From positions 62,001-126,000 of the forward strand of contig CAYRFQ010000010.1 in assembly GCA_964423615.1 (NCBI GenBank): 64,000 nucleotides of DNA, written 5' to 3'. The notes under the pieces are model-generated. The model was not told where the DNA came from. It worked only from the letters and a program-made list of their open reading frames with translations, and searched no databases. This document shows positions 26,393-35,775 of this stretch, piece by piece. The translations under genes and the position numbers were made by a program. Numbering within the stretch: position 1 is the stretch's first letter; the number at the start of each line of letters is the position of its first letter. This DNA is from CAYRFQ01 sp964423615 (lineage in GTDB: Bacteria > Planctomycetota > Planctomycetia > Gemmatales > Gemmataceae).

Positions 26393-27883
26393 ATGAAACG
26401 GTCGTTTACGCTGTTGTTGTGTCTCGTTGGGAGCGTGGGAGTCGAAGCAGGAAACCCACTGACTGGCAAACAACGGGCGGACAAGATTGCACCTTACTTG
26501 GACAACCAAACAGTGGCCGTTGGGTACGCGGACCTGGCCAAAATCCCAGTCGCCGAATTTGTCACCCTGGTTACAAAGAATTCGAACCTCTCGGAACAAC
26601 AGACACAGGCCATCAAAGCGAAGATTCAAAAAGTTCTGGCTTCCTTGCGAAAAGTGGGAGTCAAGGAAATGTACGGAGTGATCAACCTGGCGGAACTCCA
26701 ACGGGATCCAACGTATTTTGTTGTCCCAATTCAAAGGGGTAAAGGTGAGGAGGTCGCGAAACTATTGGCGCAACTGAATCGAGGGCGAACGGTAAAGCAG
26801 TATGGTCAGATCGTTTATGTCGGGAACGAAAACACCACCAAACATTTCCGAAACGATCCACCAAAGGGGCTAACAAAAGCCTTCGCAGCCACCGCCGATG
26901 GTGACGCTCAAGCGATCATCGTCTTGTCTGATTTGTTGCGAAAAGCTCTAGGTGAAACCGTCCCGCAGTTGCCGAAGAAACTCGGTGGTGGTTCGTTGGC
27001 GGACTATGCTAACGGTCTTCGCTGGGCCGCCGCAGGATTGCGTTATCGGCCCAAGTTGGCTGTCAGTGTCATTGTTCAGAACAAGGACAACGACGCTGCG
27101 AAAACGTTGTTTGCCTTGACGAAGCTGGTTTTTGCACAACTGGGTAAGGAACTCACCTCCCAAAAGACCGGTATCCAGTTGCCCAATGTCCTGCTTCCCA
27201 AACTGGAGGGCAGTCGGCTCGTTCTGCGAGCCAACCAAGACCAACTGATGAACCCACTAATGCAACTGGCGAGCAAAACACGGCAAGCATCCGCTCGCCT
27301 CCAGAGCCAGAACAATCTCAAGCAAATCGGGTTGGCTTTTCATAATTTCCATGATGTCGTGGGAAAGTTCCCCGCTCAGGCGACTTACAAGAACAATAAA
27401 CCACTTTTGAGTTGGCGTGTGCACTTATTGCCTTATCTCGAGCAAGAACACCTCTACAAACAGTTCAAGTTGGACGAACCTTGGGATAGCCCGCACAACA
27501 AGAAACTCATCGTGAAAATGCCGAAAGTGTATCAAGCGGTCTATTCGAAAGCTCCGGTGGGGAAAACCGTGTATCTCGTTCCGGTCGGCAAAAAGACTCT
27601 CTTTCCCGGCAAGAAGGGATTCAAGATCACAGAGATTCCGGATGGCACAAGCAACACCATCTTGGCCTTGGAGGTCGATGATTCGCATGCCGTCATCTGG
27701 ACCAAGCCGGAAGATTTGACTGTGAATCCCAAAACTCCCTGGAAGGGGTTAGGCAAGCAACGAGGAGCATTTCTGGCCCTGTTGGCTGATGGCTCCGTTC
27801 GCGGCATCGGAAAGGACACCGACTCGAAAGTTGTGTCCGCGTTGTTCACGAGAAACGGTGGAGAACCAACAAATCTGCCTTGA
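26393..27883 (+). CDS. DUF1559 domain secreted protein
   Basis: This 496-residue protein has a short signal peptide (MKRSFTLLLCLVGSVGVEAG) and an N-terminal region of about 290 residues. The C-terminal DUF1559 region starts RLQSQNNLKQIGLAFHNFHD, includes LLSWRVHLLPYLEQEHLYKQ, and ends with GAFLALLADGSVRGIGKD, a form of the H-x9-DG motif. DUF1559 proteins are pseudopilin-like and highly expanded in planctomycetes. This one has no type IV prepilin cleavage site at its start; DUF1559 sits at the C-terminus of a larger exported protein. The start at 26393 follows GAGGAG. It may be co-transcribed with the preceding gene. Confidence 0.82.
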   Translation: MKRSFTLLLCLVGSVGVEAGNPLTGKQRADKIAPYLDNQTVAVGYADLAKIPVAEFVTLVTKNSNLSEQQTQAIKAKIQKVLASLRKVGVKEMYGVINLAELQRDPTYFVVPIQRGKGEEVAKLLAQLNRGRTVKQYGQIVYVGNENTTKHFRNDPPKGLTKAFAATADGDAQAIIVLSDLLRKALGETVPQLPKKLGGGSLADYANGLRWAAAGLRYRPKLAVSVIVQNKDNDAAKTLFALTKLVFAQLGKELTSQKTGIQLPNVLLPKLEGSRLVLRANQDQLMNPLMQLASKTRQASARLQSQNNLKQIGLAFHNFHDVVGKFPAQATYKNNKPLLSWRVHLLPYLEQEHLYKQFKLDEPWDSPHNKKLIVKMPKVYQAVYSKAPVGKTVYLVPVGKKTLFPGKKGFKITEIPDGTSNTILALEVDDSHAVIWTKPEDLTVNPKTPWKGLGKQRGAFLALLADGSVRGIGKDTDSKVVSALFTRNGGEPTNLP

Positions 27884-28398
27884 GCGATCCTGACTTTCGC
27901 AAGGCTGGCTTGGCCAAGGTCACGTTGCAACTGGATAAAACGGCCTACATTGGATTTTGGTTCCTGTCGTAGACTGGGCATTCTCAGCAAAAAAACATGA
28001 GTTTGGACGAGCAAGCCCGTTACGAACTACAAATGCAGGACAGTACTGTCATCTTGCTGTGCTTTCTTTGGCCGGTGAGATGTCAGTCCTACGTTTCTTT
28101 CCAAGAGTTGTGCACGATTTGGATTGTCAAAACGTATTTTGCGGCCCATTCGCAACTCCCGCTTCCATCACCAGTGGTCCAGTTTTCGGGCTTCGTTAAA
28201 GAGCCCGGGTGACATGGACCATCAGCATGATCATTCCCGATTTGTCAGAACCCATCCATCCTCTCACCGGTCCAACCAAAGTGCTCTCTTGCCGACTAAA
28301 CATCAGAACAGCAGAATTTACGTTGTTGACCCGATACAATTACCAATCAGATTGATCACAATTTAAGGATTCTCCAATCCTCCTCTCGCGGACCAGAC
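27884..28398. other. Non-coding stretch before the McrB fusion gene
   Basis: In these 515 bases only short frames without family features are found. A TTGACC at 28326-28331 is the closest promoter-like hexamer upstream of the McrB fusion, with no good minus-10. Confidence 0.4.
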
Positions 28399-31254
28399 AT
28401 GCGTCGTCGCGTCGTTGCCTTTCGACCGTTATTGCAAGCATACCTTAACGAAGGTGTGCCGACAGGGAGGCAACTTTCCCAGTTACCTGTCGTCGGGAGC
28501 CGCTTTCAGGCGATCCTAACTGCCGACGAAAGGCTCCTGAGCGAGACGTTCCTCGACAAAGCAACCAAAGACGAATTTCGATCGGCCCTCGTCGACTTCT
28601 ACAACCAAACAGTCACTCCTTCCCTCCAACGAACATCGTGCGAGCGACATTTTGGCGTCCTCCGCCACGCCGTCGACCACCTCTGCCGAAGCAACGACTC
28701 AGTCGGCGTCAAAGCGGCTCGCGTCCTCGATGCAAGCGGTCCCTATCACGTGCCGGGACTTGGGTTATCGTTCTGGTCGGCGTTGCTCCAGGCCATCGAT
28801 CCCACCATCTGTCCCGGTCACAATCGAGCCATTGCCCGCGGGATGGAACGAGTTGGGCTGCTGAAGACCCAGGAGGCCCGACCAGCGAAGGATTTGTATC
28901 AATCTCAGCTACAGGCGTATTCAAAACTCCTTTGTCAACATGACCATATCTCGGCGCTGCACCTGGATCACTTCTTCCTTTTGGTGTCGGGAATGCAGGG
29001 AAGGGAATTGTGGTTCGGTCTCGACTCGCTAGCAGAGACTCTCGTCGGTTGTGACATTCCTGCTTTGATCCGTGCCGAACGCACACAATTGCCACTCCGG
29101 GAACGTATCCGCTTACGAGGGAGCGAACTTGCACACGCCGCAAACGATCTCGAAGAAGCCCTCGAAACCGACGACGTCAGAATACTCGAAGCAGCCATCT
29201 CGCGCGTGGCCTACGACTGTGTTAGACAAAGTCATCTCGAATGGAATGCCTATCGTGAACAGCTCTTCCACTGGACCAGACGACTGTGGAACACCGAAAC
29301 TCCGTTTGCAGACTTGGCTGCGTTCGTGGCAACCTCTCCCATTCCAGGAACCGGTCTGTGGTGGCCCACGAGCATCCTGACGATCCGCGATCCACATCAC
29401 TATTTTCTCTGGGACGAACGGTCGCGAGAGGCGTACCGCCGCATCAGTCCCGAAGCCGTCAACAACGATCTTGCCGAAGGGTACCAACTCTATTGCGAAG
29501 GCGTTTCGACTCTATGTGAGCTCTATAATTTGCACCCACTCGAAGTGCCCGCACTGATCGGCCGAATACTGGAACAACCACGTCATTCACCCAACAATCC
29601 CGACACAGAGGATGTCGGCTTTGGCGGCTTCTGTTCTGACACGTTCACGTTTTTGTCCGAGCTCAATCAGTGCAACACCAAGGACTGGATGGGAGCGAAC
29701 CGTGAGCGTTATCAATACGCCGTTCGCGAACCGCTTATCGAGTTGTGTCGCGCTCTGGTGCAAAAGTATGTCGAGCCCATTCTCAATCGTGCTTGGAAGT
29801 GGAACATCGAAACGACACCGCGGCCCGGAAAGGCACTGACGAGTATCTGCAAGAACGACTACGGGCAATCAACGCCCTATGTCCCCGAAATGTGGATCAC
29901 GTTTTGCCGCGCTGGCGAAACCAAGAAGGCCCAAGCACAGCTCTTTGTCCGCGTTACTGAGGACACCATTTCGTTCGGGTTCCGGTTGGGCAAGCAGCAA
30001 AGACAGGCCAGTAAACTGTTCCGTCGGAATCTCCAAGACCATGGCCAAGCCCTTTATGAAAGTTTGATCCGCTCCGGTGCAGTCGCCCAGTGTCAGTTCG
30101 TCCGAGAGAGTAGAACAGACGAAACTATACCGATCAAGGACGCCGGGGACCTTCGAGCATGGGCGACCGGGAAGTCACTTGTTGTGGGAAAGTCTCTGGC
30201 AAAAACCGATCCGTTGCTTGCGTCCGAAAATCTTGTGGGCGAAATTATCCTGACATTCGACCGTGTTCTTCCGGCGTTCGCGTGTGCGTTCCTGGACGAC
30301 CCATCCGAAGTGCTCACAAGTCGAACGGAGAACTGTTCGGTCACGAAGTCGTTCACCGCCGATGACTTCACTCGAAAAACGTATCTGCCAGCGGAGTGGT
30401 TGGCGAAGTCTCGGTCGCTACTCGAACTGAAGCGACAGTTGATCCTTCAAGGAGTTCCGGGCACGGGCAAAACGTTCGTCGCAAATTCCCTTGCTCGGTG
30501 GCTTACCGGAGACCGGGAGGACAGCGTCCGGTTGGTCCAGTTCCATCCAGCGTTTAGCTATGAGGAATTCGTCGAGGGTATCAAAGCTCAGTCGATCGAA
30601 ACCAACGGACGCCACGAAGTCACCTATCCCGTCGAAGCGGGATTGCTCTGCGACTTCGCAGCGAAGGCGGCCCAATCTCCATCGCTTCCCTTTGTCTTGA
30701 TCATCGACGAAATCAATCGCGGTAATTTGCCTCGCATATTCGGCGAGTTGCTCTATCTGCTCGAGTATCGCAACCAGAGCGTTATCCTGCCATATTCACG
30801 AAGGAACTTTCGGCTTCCGCGAAACTTGTACATCCTCGGCACGATGAACGCCGCTGATCGCTCCGTCGCCCTGATTGACCAGGCTCTCCGCCGTCGCTTC
30901 TCGTTTCTGGAAATGCCACCCGATGGCCAAGTGCTCACAAAATGGCTCGAGCAACACCCTCCCCAGGAAGGTCCACAATTTGCAAACATCGTCGTCAAAC
31001 TATTCGAACGGCTAAACACATCCCTCACCAACGATCTCGGACCACACTATCGAATAGGCCATAGTTACTTCATGGTTCCGAATCTCCAGTCCGACACTCT
31101 CGCGACTGTCTGGGAGCACCAAGTCCGTCCCCTCATTGCCGAGTACTTCGCAAGCCAACCGAATCGTGTCGACACGTACGACCTCGACCGGATGTTGCAA
31201 GCCGAGCGGAAGAAGGGCAACGGTAAGCGAGCAAGCAGCAAAGCACGCAATTAG
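28399..31254 (+). CDS. McrB-type AAA+ ATPase fused to a DUF2461-like domain
   Basis: The 951-residue protein has three parts. An N-terminal region of about 400 residues is unassigned; it contains YHVPGLGLSFWSALLQAIDP. Residues about 405-650 look like DUF2461 (FGGFCSDTFTFLSELNQCN, DWMGANRERYQYAVREPLIEL). The C-terminal third is a McrB-type motor with Walker A GVPGTGKT (685-692), Walker B LIIDEIN (767-773) and the McrB signature GTMNAADRS (814-822). McrB is the GTP-driven motor of a modification-dependent restriction enzyme and normally works with the nuclease McrC. No McrC is next door, so the effector must be elsewhere or built in. A defence role is inference. The start has no strong ribosome site. 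Confidence 0.8.
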   Translation: MRRRVVAFRPLLQAYLNEGVPTGRQLSQLPVVGSRFQAILTADERLLSETFLDKATKDEFRSALVDFYNQTVTPSLQRTSCERHFGVLRHAVDHLCRSNDSVGVKAARVLDASGPYHVPGLGLSFWSALLQAIDPTICPGHNRAIARGMERVGLLKTQEARPAKDLYQSQLQAYSKLLCQHDHISALHLDHFFLLVSGMQGRELWFGLDSLAETLVGCDIPALIRAERTQLPLRERIRLRGSELAHAANDLEEALETDDVRILEAAISRVAYDCVRQSHLEWNAYREQLFHWTRRLWNTETPFADLAAFVATSPIPGTGLWWPTSILTIRDPHHYFLWDERSREAYRRISPEAVNNDLAEGYQLYCEGVSTLCELYNLHPLEVPALIGRILEQPRHSPNNPDTEDVGFGGFCSDTFTFLSELNQCNTKDWMGANRERYQYAVREPLIELCRALVQKYVEPILNRAWKWNIETTPRPGKALTSICKNDYGQSTPYVPEMWITFCRAGETKKAQAQLFVRVTEDTISFGFRLGKQQRQASKLFRRNLQDHGQALYESLIRSGAVAQCQFVRESRTDETIPIKDAGDLRAWATGKSLVVGKSLAKTDPLLASENLVGEIILTFDRVLPAFACAFLDDPSEVLTSRTENCSVTKSFTADDFTRKTYLPAEWLAKSRSLLELKRQLILQGVPGTGKTFVANSLARWLTGDREDSVRLVQFHPAFSYEEFVEGIKAQSIETNGRHEVTYPVEAGLLCDFAAKAAQSPSLPFVLIIDEINRGNLPRIFGELLYLLEYRNQSVILPYSRRNFRLPRNLYILGTMNAADRSVALIDQALRRRFSFLEMPPDGQVLTKWLEQHPPQEGPQFANIVVKLFERLNTSLTNDLGPHYRIGHSYFMVPNLQSDTLATVWEHQVRPLIAEYFASQPNRVDTYDLDRMLQAERKKGNGKRASSKARN

Positions 31255-31416
31255 ACTCTACATGTCTCTTTCGACTATGGTTTGATTTCTTCGCTGCTGG
31301 AGTAAATTCGGTGACAGAGCTTTCTAATTGTCGTATTTGACAACCACTTGTGTCTTTGCAGCTTTCAGTTTTCACCAAACTCGCCCTTGAGCGGAATTCT
31401 TTAACATCCAAAGTTC

Positions 31417-32297
31417 GTGTTGGAACGAATAACCTCATGTCAGCAGGCTTTTTTCGAGGCCTGGTCGCCGGACGGACGGTATATTGCGTACCGAGGAAAT
31501 GTGGGAGGGCGTGTTGGACTTTTCTTGTACGATACGAAACGTCGGAACTGGCGGCCGATTCCTAACGTCGGCAACAACAGCACCCACGCGACGTGGGCCA
31601 ACGCGAACAGTTTATTTTTTGAAACCGATGGCCATGCTGGAGTATCGGGCCAATGGATTTTCCGCGTCGACCTGCGAGACGAAAATCTAGCCCCTGAGCC
31701 AATTTTCTACGGTGGATTCCCTCCGGACCAGTGGGTCAATCGTCTAGCCGTGGCATCTCAACGTGACACCGCCCGTAAAGTGTTGCTGGCAATGAAGTCA
31801 CCGAAGACACCACTCGCTGTTGTGAATCTGATTCGATCGAATAGTCCCGCCGCTCGTGAAGCAGGGATCGAGTTGTTGGTGCCGCTTGGTAAGCAAGCCG
31901 AACTTGCCGTTCCCGGGCTGGCTGCGCGGCTCGATCGCCTTCCTCTGTCCACGCAGAAAGACGTGTTCATTTGTTTGTCGCAGTTGGGGGCACGGTCCAA
32001 GGCTGCAACACCAGCACTCCTCAAGCTCCTCAAATCAAAAAAACTACCGTTCGGCTCGGTACCCTTGAAGTTCTGAGGTCAATTGGACCGGGCGCTAAAG
32101 AGAGCGTTCCGGCCCTTGCGAAGTTTCTCACGATCGCCAATACCACGGAAAAATGCAGAGCTCTCCAAGCTCTTGGATCTATGAGTGAGGCAGCTACTTC
32201 CGCGATCACGGCGATCCGCGAACTCACAAAATCACGTGATAGCCGCGTCCGGACGTCTGCTGTTTCCGCGCTGAGTCGAATCCAAGGGAACAAGTAG
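31417..32297 (+). pseudogene. PD40/HEAT-repeat protein, frameshifted at an A7 heptamer
   Basis: Bases 31417-32076 encode a WD40/TolB-like blade (AWSPDGRYIAYRGN) and then HEAT-like repeats, ending early at a TGA. The HEAT repeats go on in the minus-1 frame to 32297 (RSIGPGAKESVPALAKFL, RDSRVRTSAVSALSRIQ). The switch falls at A AAA AAA (32037-32043), which is in the right phase for minus-1 ribosomal slippage; one missing A would explain it as well. The joined product would be about 293 residues. The N-terminus starts directly in a propeller blade with no signal peptide, from a GTG 15 bases after an in-frame stop, so the gene also looks truncated. Likely a remnant, but programmed frameshifting is not excluded. 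Confidence 0.65.
32037..32043 (+). other. A AAA AAA slippery heptamer
   Basis: The zero-frame codons are TCA AAA AAA CTA, so the heptamer A AAA AAA has the phase needed for tandem minus-1 slippage. The short stem TACCG/CGGTA (32045-32061) follows almost at once, closer than the usual 5-9 base spacer. Confidence 0.5.
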
Positions 32298-32404
32298 CCA
32301 CCATGCAATGATCGCCTCCAAAGAATTTTCCTGGAGCTTACTTGTCGTCAACGATACGCTACGAAAGTCGACATATCTACATCACACCATTGAGGAGACC
32401 AAAG

Positions 32405-33502
32405 ATGTCGAAGTTGTGTGTACGTTGCGTTGCGGGATTTGTAGCCTCCCTGTTCTTATTGACTCCCTTTTCGGAAACTTTCGCCCAACAAAAGAAGAAA
32501 GAAGCACCGGTGGTCCCGCCCCGGAAGGGCAAGCGTGAGGTCGTAAAAATCTTCAACGGCAAGAACCTTGAAGGTTGGGTCGGCCACAAGAAGTATTGGT
32601 CCGTAAAGGACGGCGTTATCATCGGCAAAAATACCAAACCAGTGAAGGTCAGCACGTACTTGTTGACGAAACGAAAATTCAGCGACTTCCGTTTGATCTT
32701 CGATTTCAAGTTGGCCAAGTCGGAGATGCACTCGGGGATCGCGATGTGGGGTCGTGTTGCCCCTGACAAAGGGGACAAGTACACCTATGCCGGACACCTT
32801 GTTATGTTTCCCTCAGGCTATGGCTTCTACGATCTGTTCGGTCGCAGACTCATTCATCGCAACGCCAAGCAAGCTCGAAAAGTCGGCAAGCAACACGGTT
32901 GGAACACTATCGAGATCTTGGCCCAAGGAAATCGAATCCGATTTGTCCTCAACGGCAAACTTATCTCGGACTGGCGTGAGCCGCTTCCCAAACGTATCAA
33001 GGTCGCTCCCATTGGACTGCAATTACACTCGAACCGAGTTCCACAAGAGGTCCAATTCAAAAACCTGAAGATGGAGGTTTTCCCAGAAGATGATCTCCTC
33101 ACAGTCGCGAGAGGTCAAGAACTGGGACCGGTCCAAGACGGTTTGGTGAAGGGGACCTACACAATTCCAGCCAAAATGCCGTCTTTTGCGAAATCCACCC
33201 TCGACATTGGCCTCTATCAATATGACCCCCGCATCGCTGACAAACCAGCGACGGTCGTCGACCAAATCAAAATCGATCAGTCTTCGCATGTGCAGGGAAT
33301 GACGACGCGAGAACTCTTCGCACTGGGCAGGAACGCCAAAGAAGACCCAACGGCGCGCTATTATGTCACCTTCTATGTTCTCAAAAACGGCAAACGAACC
33401 CATACGGGGCGATGTTCGCATAACCCTCGAGGGCTCTGTAACGTCCTGGGACCCAACGGTCCGTCCAAGATCAAGCTGACAGTACACCCGATAGGTCGTT
33501 AG
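32405..33502 (+). CDS. DUF1080 secreted protein (3-keto-disaccharide hydrolase-like)
   Basis: This 365-residue protein has a signal peptide (CVRCVAGFVASLFLLTPFSETFAQ) and then a concanavalin-like domain with the DUF1080 markers KIFNGKNLEGWVG, WSVKDGVIIGK, FSDFRLIFDFKLAKSEMHSG and GWNTIEILAQGNRIRFVLNG. DUF1080 members include 3-keto-glycoside hydrolases, often exported. The C-terminal third (about 235-365) is a separate region without an identified family. The start at 32405 follows GAGGAG. It precedes the DUF1501 gene by 46 bases, so the two may form an operon. Confidence 0.85.
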   Translation: MSKLCVRCVAGFVASLFLLTPFSETFAQQKKKEAPVVPPRKGKREVVKIFNGKNLEGWVGHKKYWSVKDGVIIGKNTKPVKVSTYLLTKRKFSDFRLIFDFKLAKSEMHSGIAMWGRVAPDKGDKYTYAGHLVMFPSGYGFYDLFGRRLIHRNAKQARKVGKQHGWNTIEILAQGNRIRFVLNGKLISDWREPLPKRIKVAPIGLQLHSNRVPQEVQFKNLKMEVFPEDDLLTVARGQELGPVQDGLVKGTYTIPAKMPSFAKSTLDIGLYQYDPRIADKPATVVDQIKIDQSSHVQGMTTRELFALGRNAKEDPTARYYVTFYVLKNGKRTHTGRCSHNPRGLCNVLGPNGPSKIKLTVHPIGR

Positions 33503-33548
33503 AATGACTGCAAAGACGACTCCAAGCTAAACCACGCGGACAAAGACC

Positions 33549-35003
33549 ATGCCAATTCATCCACAAACGCCAATCGAAATTCCTCATTTGCCCACAGTCC
33601 AATCTCGCAGGGATTTCCTGTTTCGGGCCGGGGGAGGATTCGGCGGAATTGCTCTGTCGTGGTTATTGGCACGGGATGGCCAAGCGAGTGAATCCACACG
33701 GACAAATCTTTTGGCTTCGCGATCACCGCATTTCGCCGCACGAGCCAAGTCCGTCATCTTCATGTTCATGGTCGGTGGCCCGAGCCAAATTGATCTCTTC
33801 GATCCCAAGCCCGAACTCCTCCGCAGGAACGGCGAACCTTTGCCCGAAAGCGCTGGACGTGTGGTAAGCCAATTCACCAACGGACGGACGCCCCTTCTTG
33901 CGAGTTCGCGGCAGTTCCGCAGACACGGAGAGTCAGGACTACCGGTTTCGGACCTTATGCCGAATCTCGCCACATGTGTGGACGACATTGCTTTCTTGCG
34001 GTCATGTTGGGGTCGTAGCACGATCCACGCTCCGGCCATGTATGAACTCCATAGCGGTCGAACGATGATGGGCTATCCGAGTCTCGGTTCGTGGGTGACG
34101 TATGGCCTGGGCAGTGTCAGCGAAAACTTACCCGCGTACTGCGTTATGCTCCAACCCGAAGGAACTCCAGAAGGAGGCGCTCCGTGTTGGAGCGCTGGGT
34201 TCTTGCCTGCCGTATATCAGGGTACTCTGTTCCGCCGTGGGAACAGTCCGTTGCTCAACTTATGCCCACCCGAGGGCGTAAGTCGACAACGCCAACGACG
34301 AACTTTGAACCTCACCCAAAGTCTGAACCGAATGAACATGGACGACGATGATACCGAGTTGTCATCGCGAATCGCTACGTATGAGCTGGCTTTCCGAATG
34401 CATGAACACGCTCCCGAAGCCGTCGATCTCTCGAGAGAGACGACAATGACCCGCCGGGCTTACGGGTTGGAAGATCGACGCACACAGGACTTTGGTTCGC
34501 GATGTTTGCTGGCTCGGCGTTTGGTAGAACGGGGCGTCCGTTTCGTGCAACTCTACTCGGGGGGTGGTCCCTTGGTCACCCAGTGGGATGCCCATAGTGA
34601 CGTCAATCGTAACCACGAAAAGATGTGTGGACACGTCGATCAGCCCATCGCAGCTTTGCTTAAGGATCTGAAACAACGTGGATTGCTCGACACGACCCTG
34701 GTCGTTTGGGCGAGTGAGTTTGGTCGCACTCCTATGTCTCAAACAGGTCGAGGTCGGGACCACAATCCGTATGGTTTTACCATGTGGATGGCTGGCGGAG
34801 GCGTCCAAGGTGGACAAGCCATCGGAGCCACCGATGAATTCGGGTTACATGCTTCCGAAAATCTCATCTCGGTCAACGATTTCCACGCCACAATATTGCA
34901 TTTGCTCGGACTTGAGCACACACGTCTAACGTTCCGACACAACAGCCGCGATGAAAGATTGACCGATGTGGCTGGAGAAGTCGTGCGAAGTGTACTTCGC
35001 TAA
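33549..35003 (+). CDS. DUF1501 family protein with Tat signal
   Basis: This 484-residue protein has a Tat-type leader (SRRDFLFRAGGGFGGIALSW, residues about 19-38) and the DUF1501 core: VIFMFMVGGPSQIDLFDPKP, FRSCWGRSTIHAPA-type LRSCWGRSTIHAPAMYELH, SLGSWVTYGLGS, GVRFVQLYSGGG and VVWASEFGRTPM. The late motif GRDHNPYGFTMWMAGGGVQG is also characteristic. The fold is alkaline-phosphatase/sulfatase-like; in planctomycetes it usually pairs with DUF1549/DUF1553 proteins. Here it follows DUF1080 instead. Function is not established. Export as a folded protein is expected from the twin Arg. Confidence 0.9.
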   Translation: MPIHPQTPIEIPHLPTVQSRRDFLFRAGGGFGGIALSWLLARDGQASESTRTNLLASRSPHFAARAKSVIFMFMVGGPSQIDLFDPKPELLRRNGEPLPESAGRVVSQFTNGRTPLLASSRQFRRHGESGLPVSDLMPNLATCVDDIAFLRSCWGRSTIHAPAMYELHSGRTMMGYPSLGSWVTYGLGSVSENLPAYCVMLQPEGTPEGGAPCWSAGFLPAVYQGTLFRRGNSPLLNLCPPEGVSRQRQRRTLNLTQSLNRMNMDDDDTELSSRIATYELAFRMHEHAPEAVDLSRETTMTRRAYGLEDRRTQDFGSRCLLARRLVERGVRFVQLYSGGGPLVTQWDAHSDVNRNHEKMCGHVDQPIAALLKDLKQRGLLDTTLVVWASEFGRTPMSQTGRGRDHNPYGFTMWMAGGGVQGGQAIGATDEFGLHASENLISVNDFHATILHLLGLEHTRLTFRHNSRDERLTDVAGEVVRSVLR

Positions 35004-35129
35004 GCCCTCAAACCGCTGTTTTTCTCCAAGAAATGGCTCGGAGATTCGAATAATCCTAAGGAGGAGCAACACAAACACTTCATACCTGGATAGAACCTTC
35101 GACCAGGCAGCAAAAGAGGGGGGATCGCA

Positions 35130-35579
35130 ATGAAATACAGCCATACCCAGCGCGGCAAGTTAGACATCCTGTTGATGGTGGTTGCATTGGCTTGCTTCGT
35201 CCCCGCGTTCTACATACATGATCCCAGTGCCTATTGGTTATCTGGTGGCGTCGGAGTGATTCTCCTGTTCGCTGCTGCGTGTTTCAGTTGGCTGCGAGTC
35301 GAGGATGAAGGCGACCACTTGAAAATCCAATATGGTCCTCTCCCAGTCTTCTCGAAACGTATCCCTTACGGAATCATCCACGAAATCCACGAAGAAAAAA
35401 GTGCGTTGATCGATGGTTGGGGAATTCACTATATTCCCTTACGAGGCTGGACGTACAACTTGTGGGGATTCGATTGTGTTCGACTCAAGACCACAATGGG
35501 GACCATCCGCGTAGGGACTGATGATCCGCAAGGGCTCGCGGAATTCCTTCGACAAAAATTGGAGCCAGTAAATGCATAA
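35130..35579 (+). CDS. Small membrane protein with PH-like domain
   Basis: This 149-residue protein has two membrane helices near the N-terminus (ILLMVVALACFVPAFYI and GGVGVILLFAAACFSWL). After these comes a soluble domain with alternating strands (DHLKIQYGPLPVFSKRIPYG, CVRLKTTMGTIRVGTDDPQG) ending in a short helix. This arrangement resembles bacterial PH-domain membrane proteins of the bPH type. Function is unknown. GGGGGG lies just before the ATG. Confidence 0.6.
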   Translation: MKYSHTQRGKLDILLMVVALACFVPAFYIHDPSAYWLSGGVGVILLFAAACFSWLRVEDEGDHLKIQYGPLPVFSKRIPYGIIHEIHEEKSALIDGWGIHYIPLRGWTYNLWGFDCVRLKTTMGTIRVGTDDPQGLAEFLRQKLEPVNA

Positions 35580-35775
35580 CCGCGACGATCATTCAAATTC
35601 TTGATGTCTATGTGTGGCTGCCGCATCAAATTCGCAGACACAATGATACACCACATGCCATGGAAGTAGATAATCAACTCCCTACGGTGTAGCACAAGCA
35701 TCGTGTCCGCTACTTCATCCTGGTAGTTTTCAATCTAAGTTCACTACTTCTCGCCTGTGTCCGAAACCCCACTCA

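Noticed and set aside
28399..32297. A complete McrBC operon
   Set aside because: The downstream gene is a broken HEAT-repeat frame and not McrC; no PD-(D/E)xK nuclease seen.
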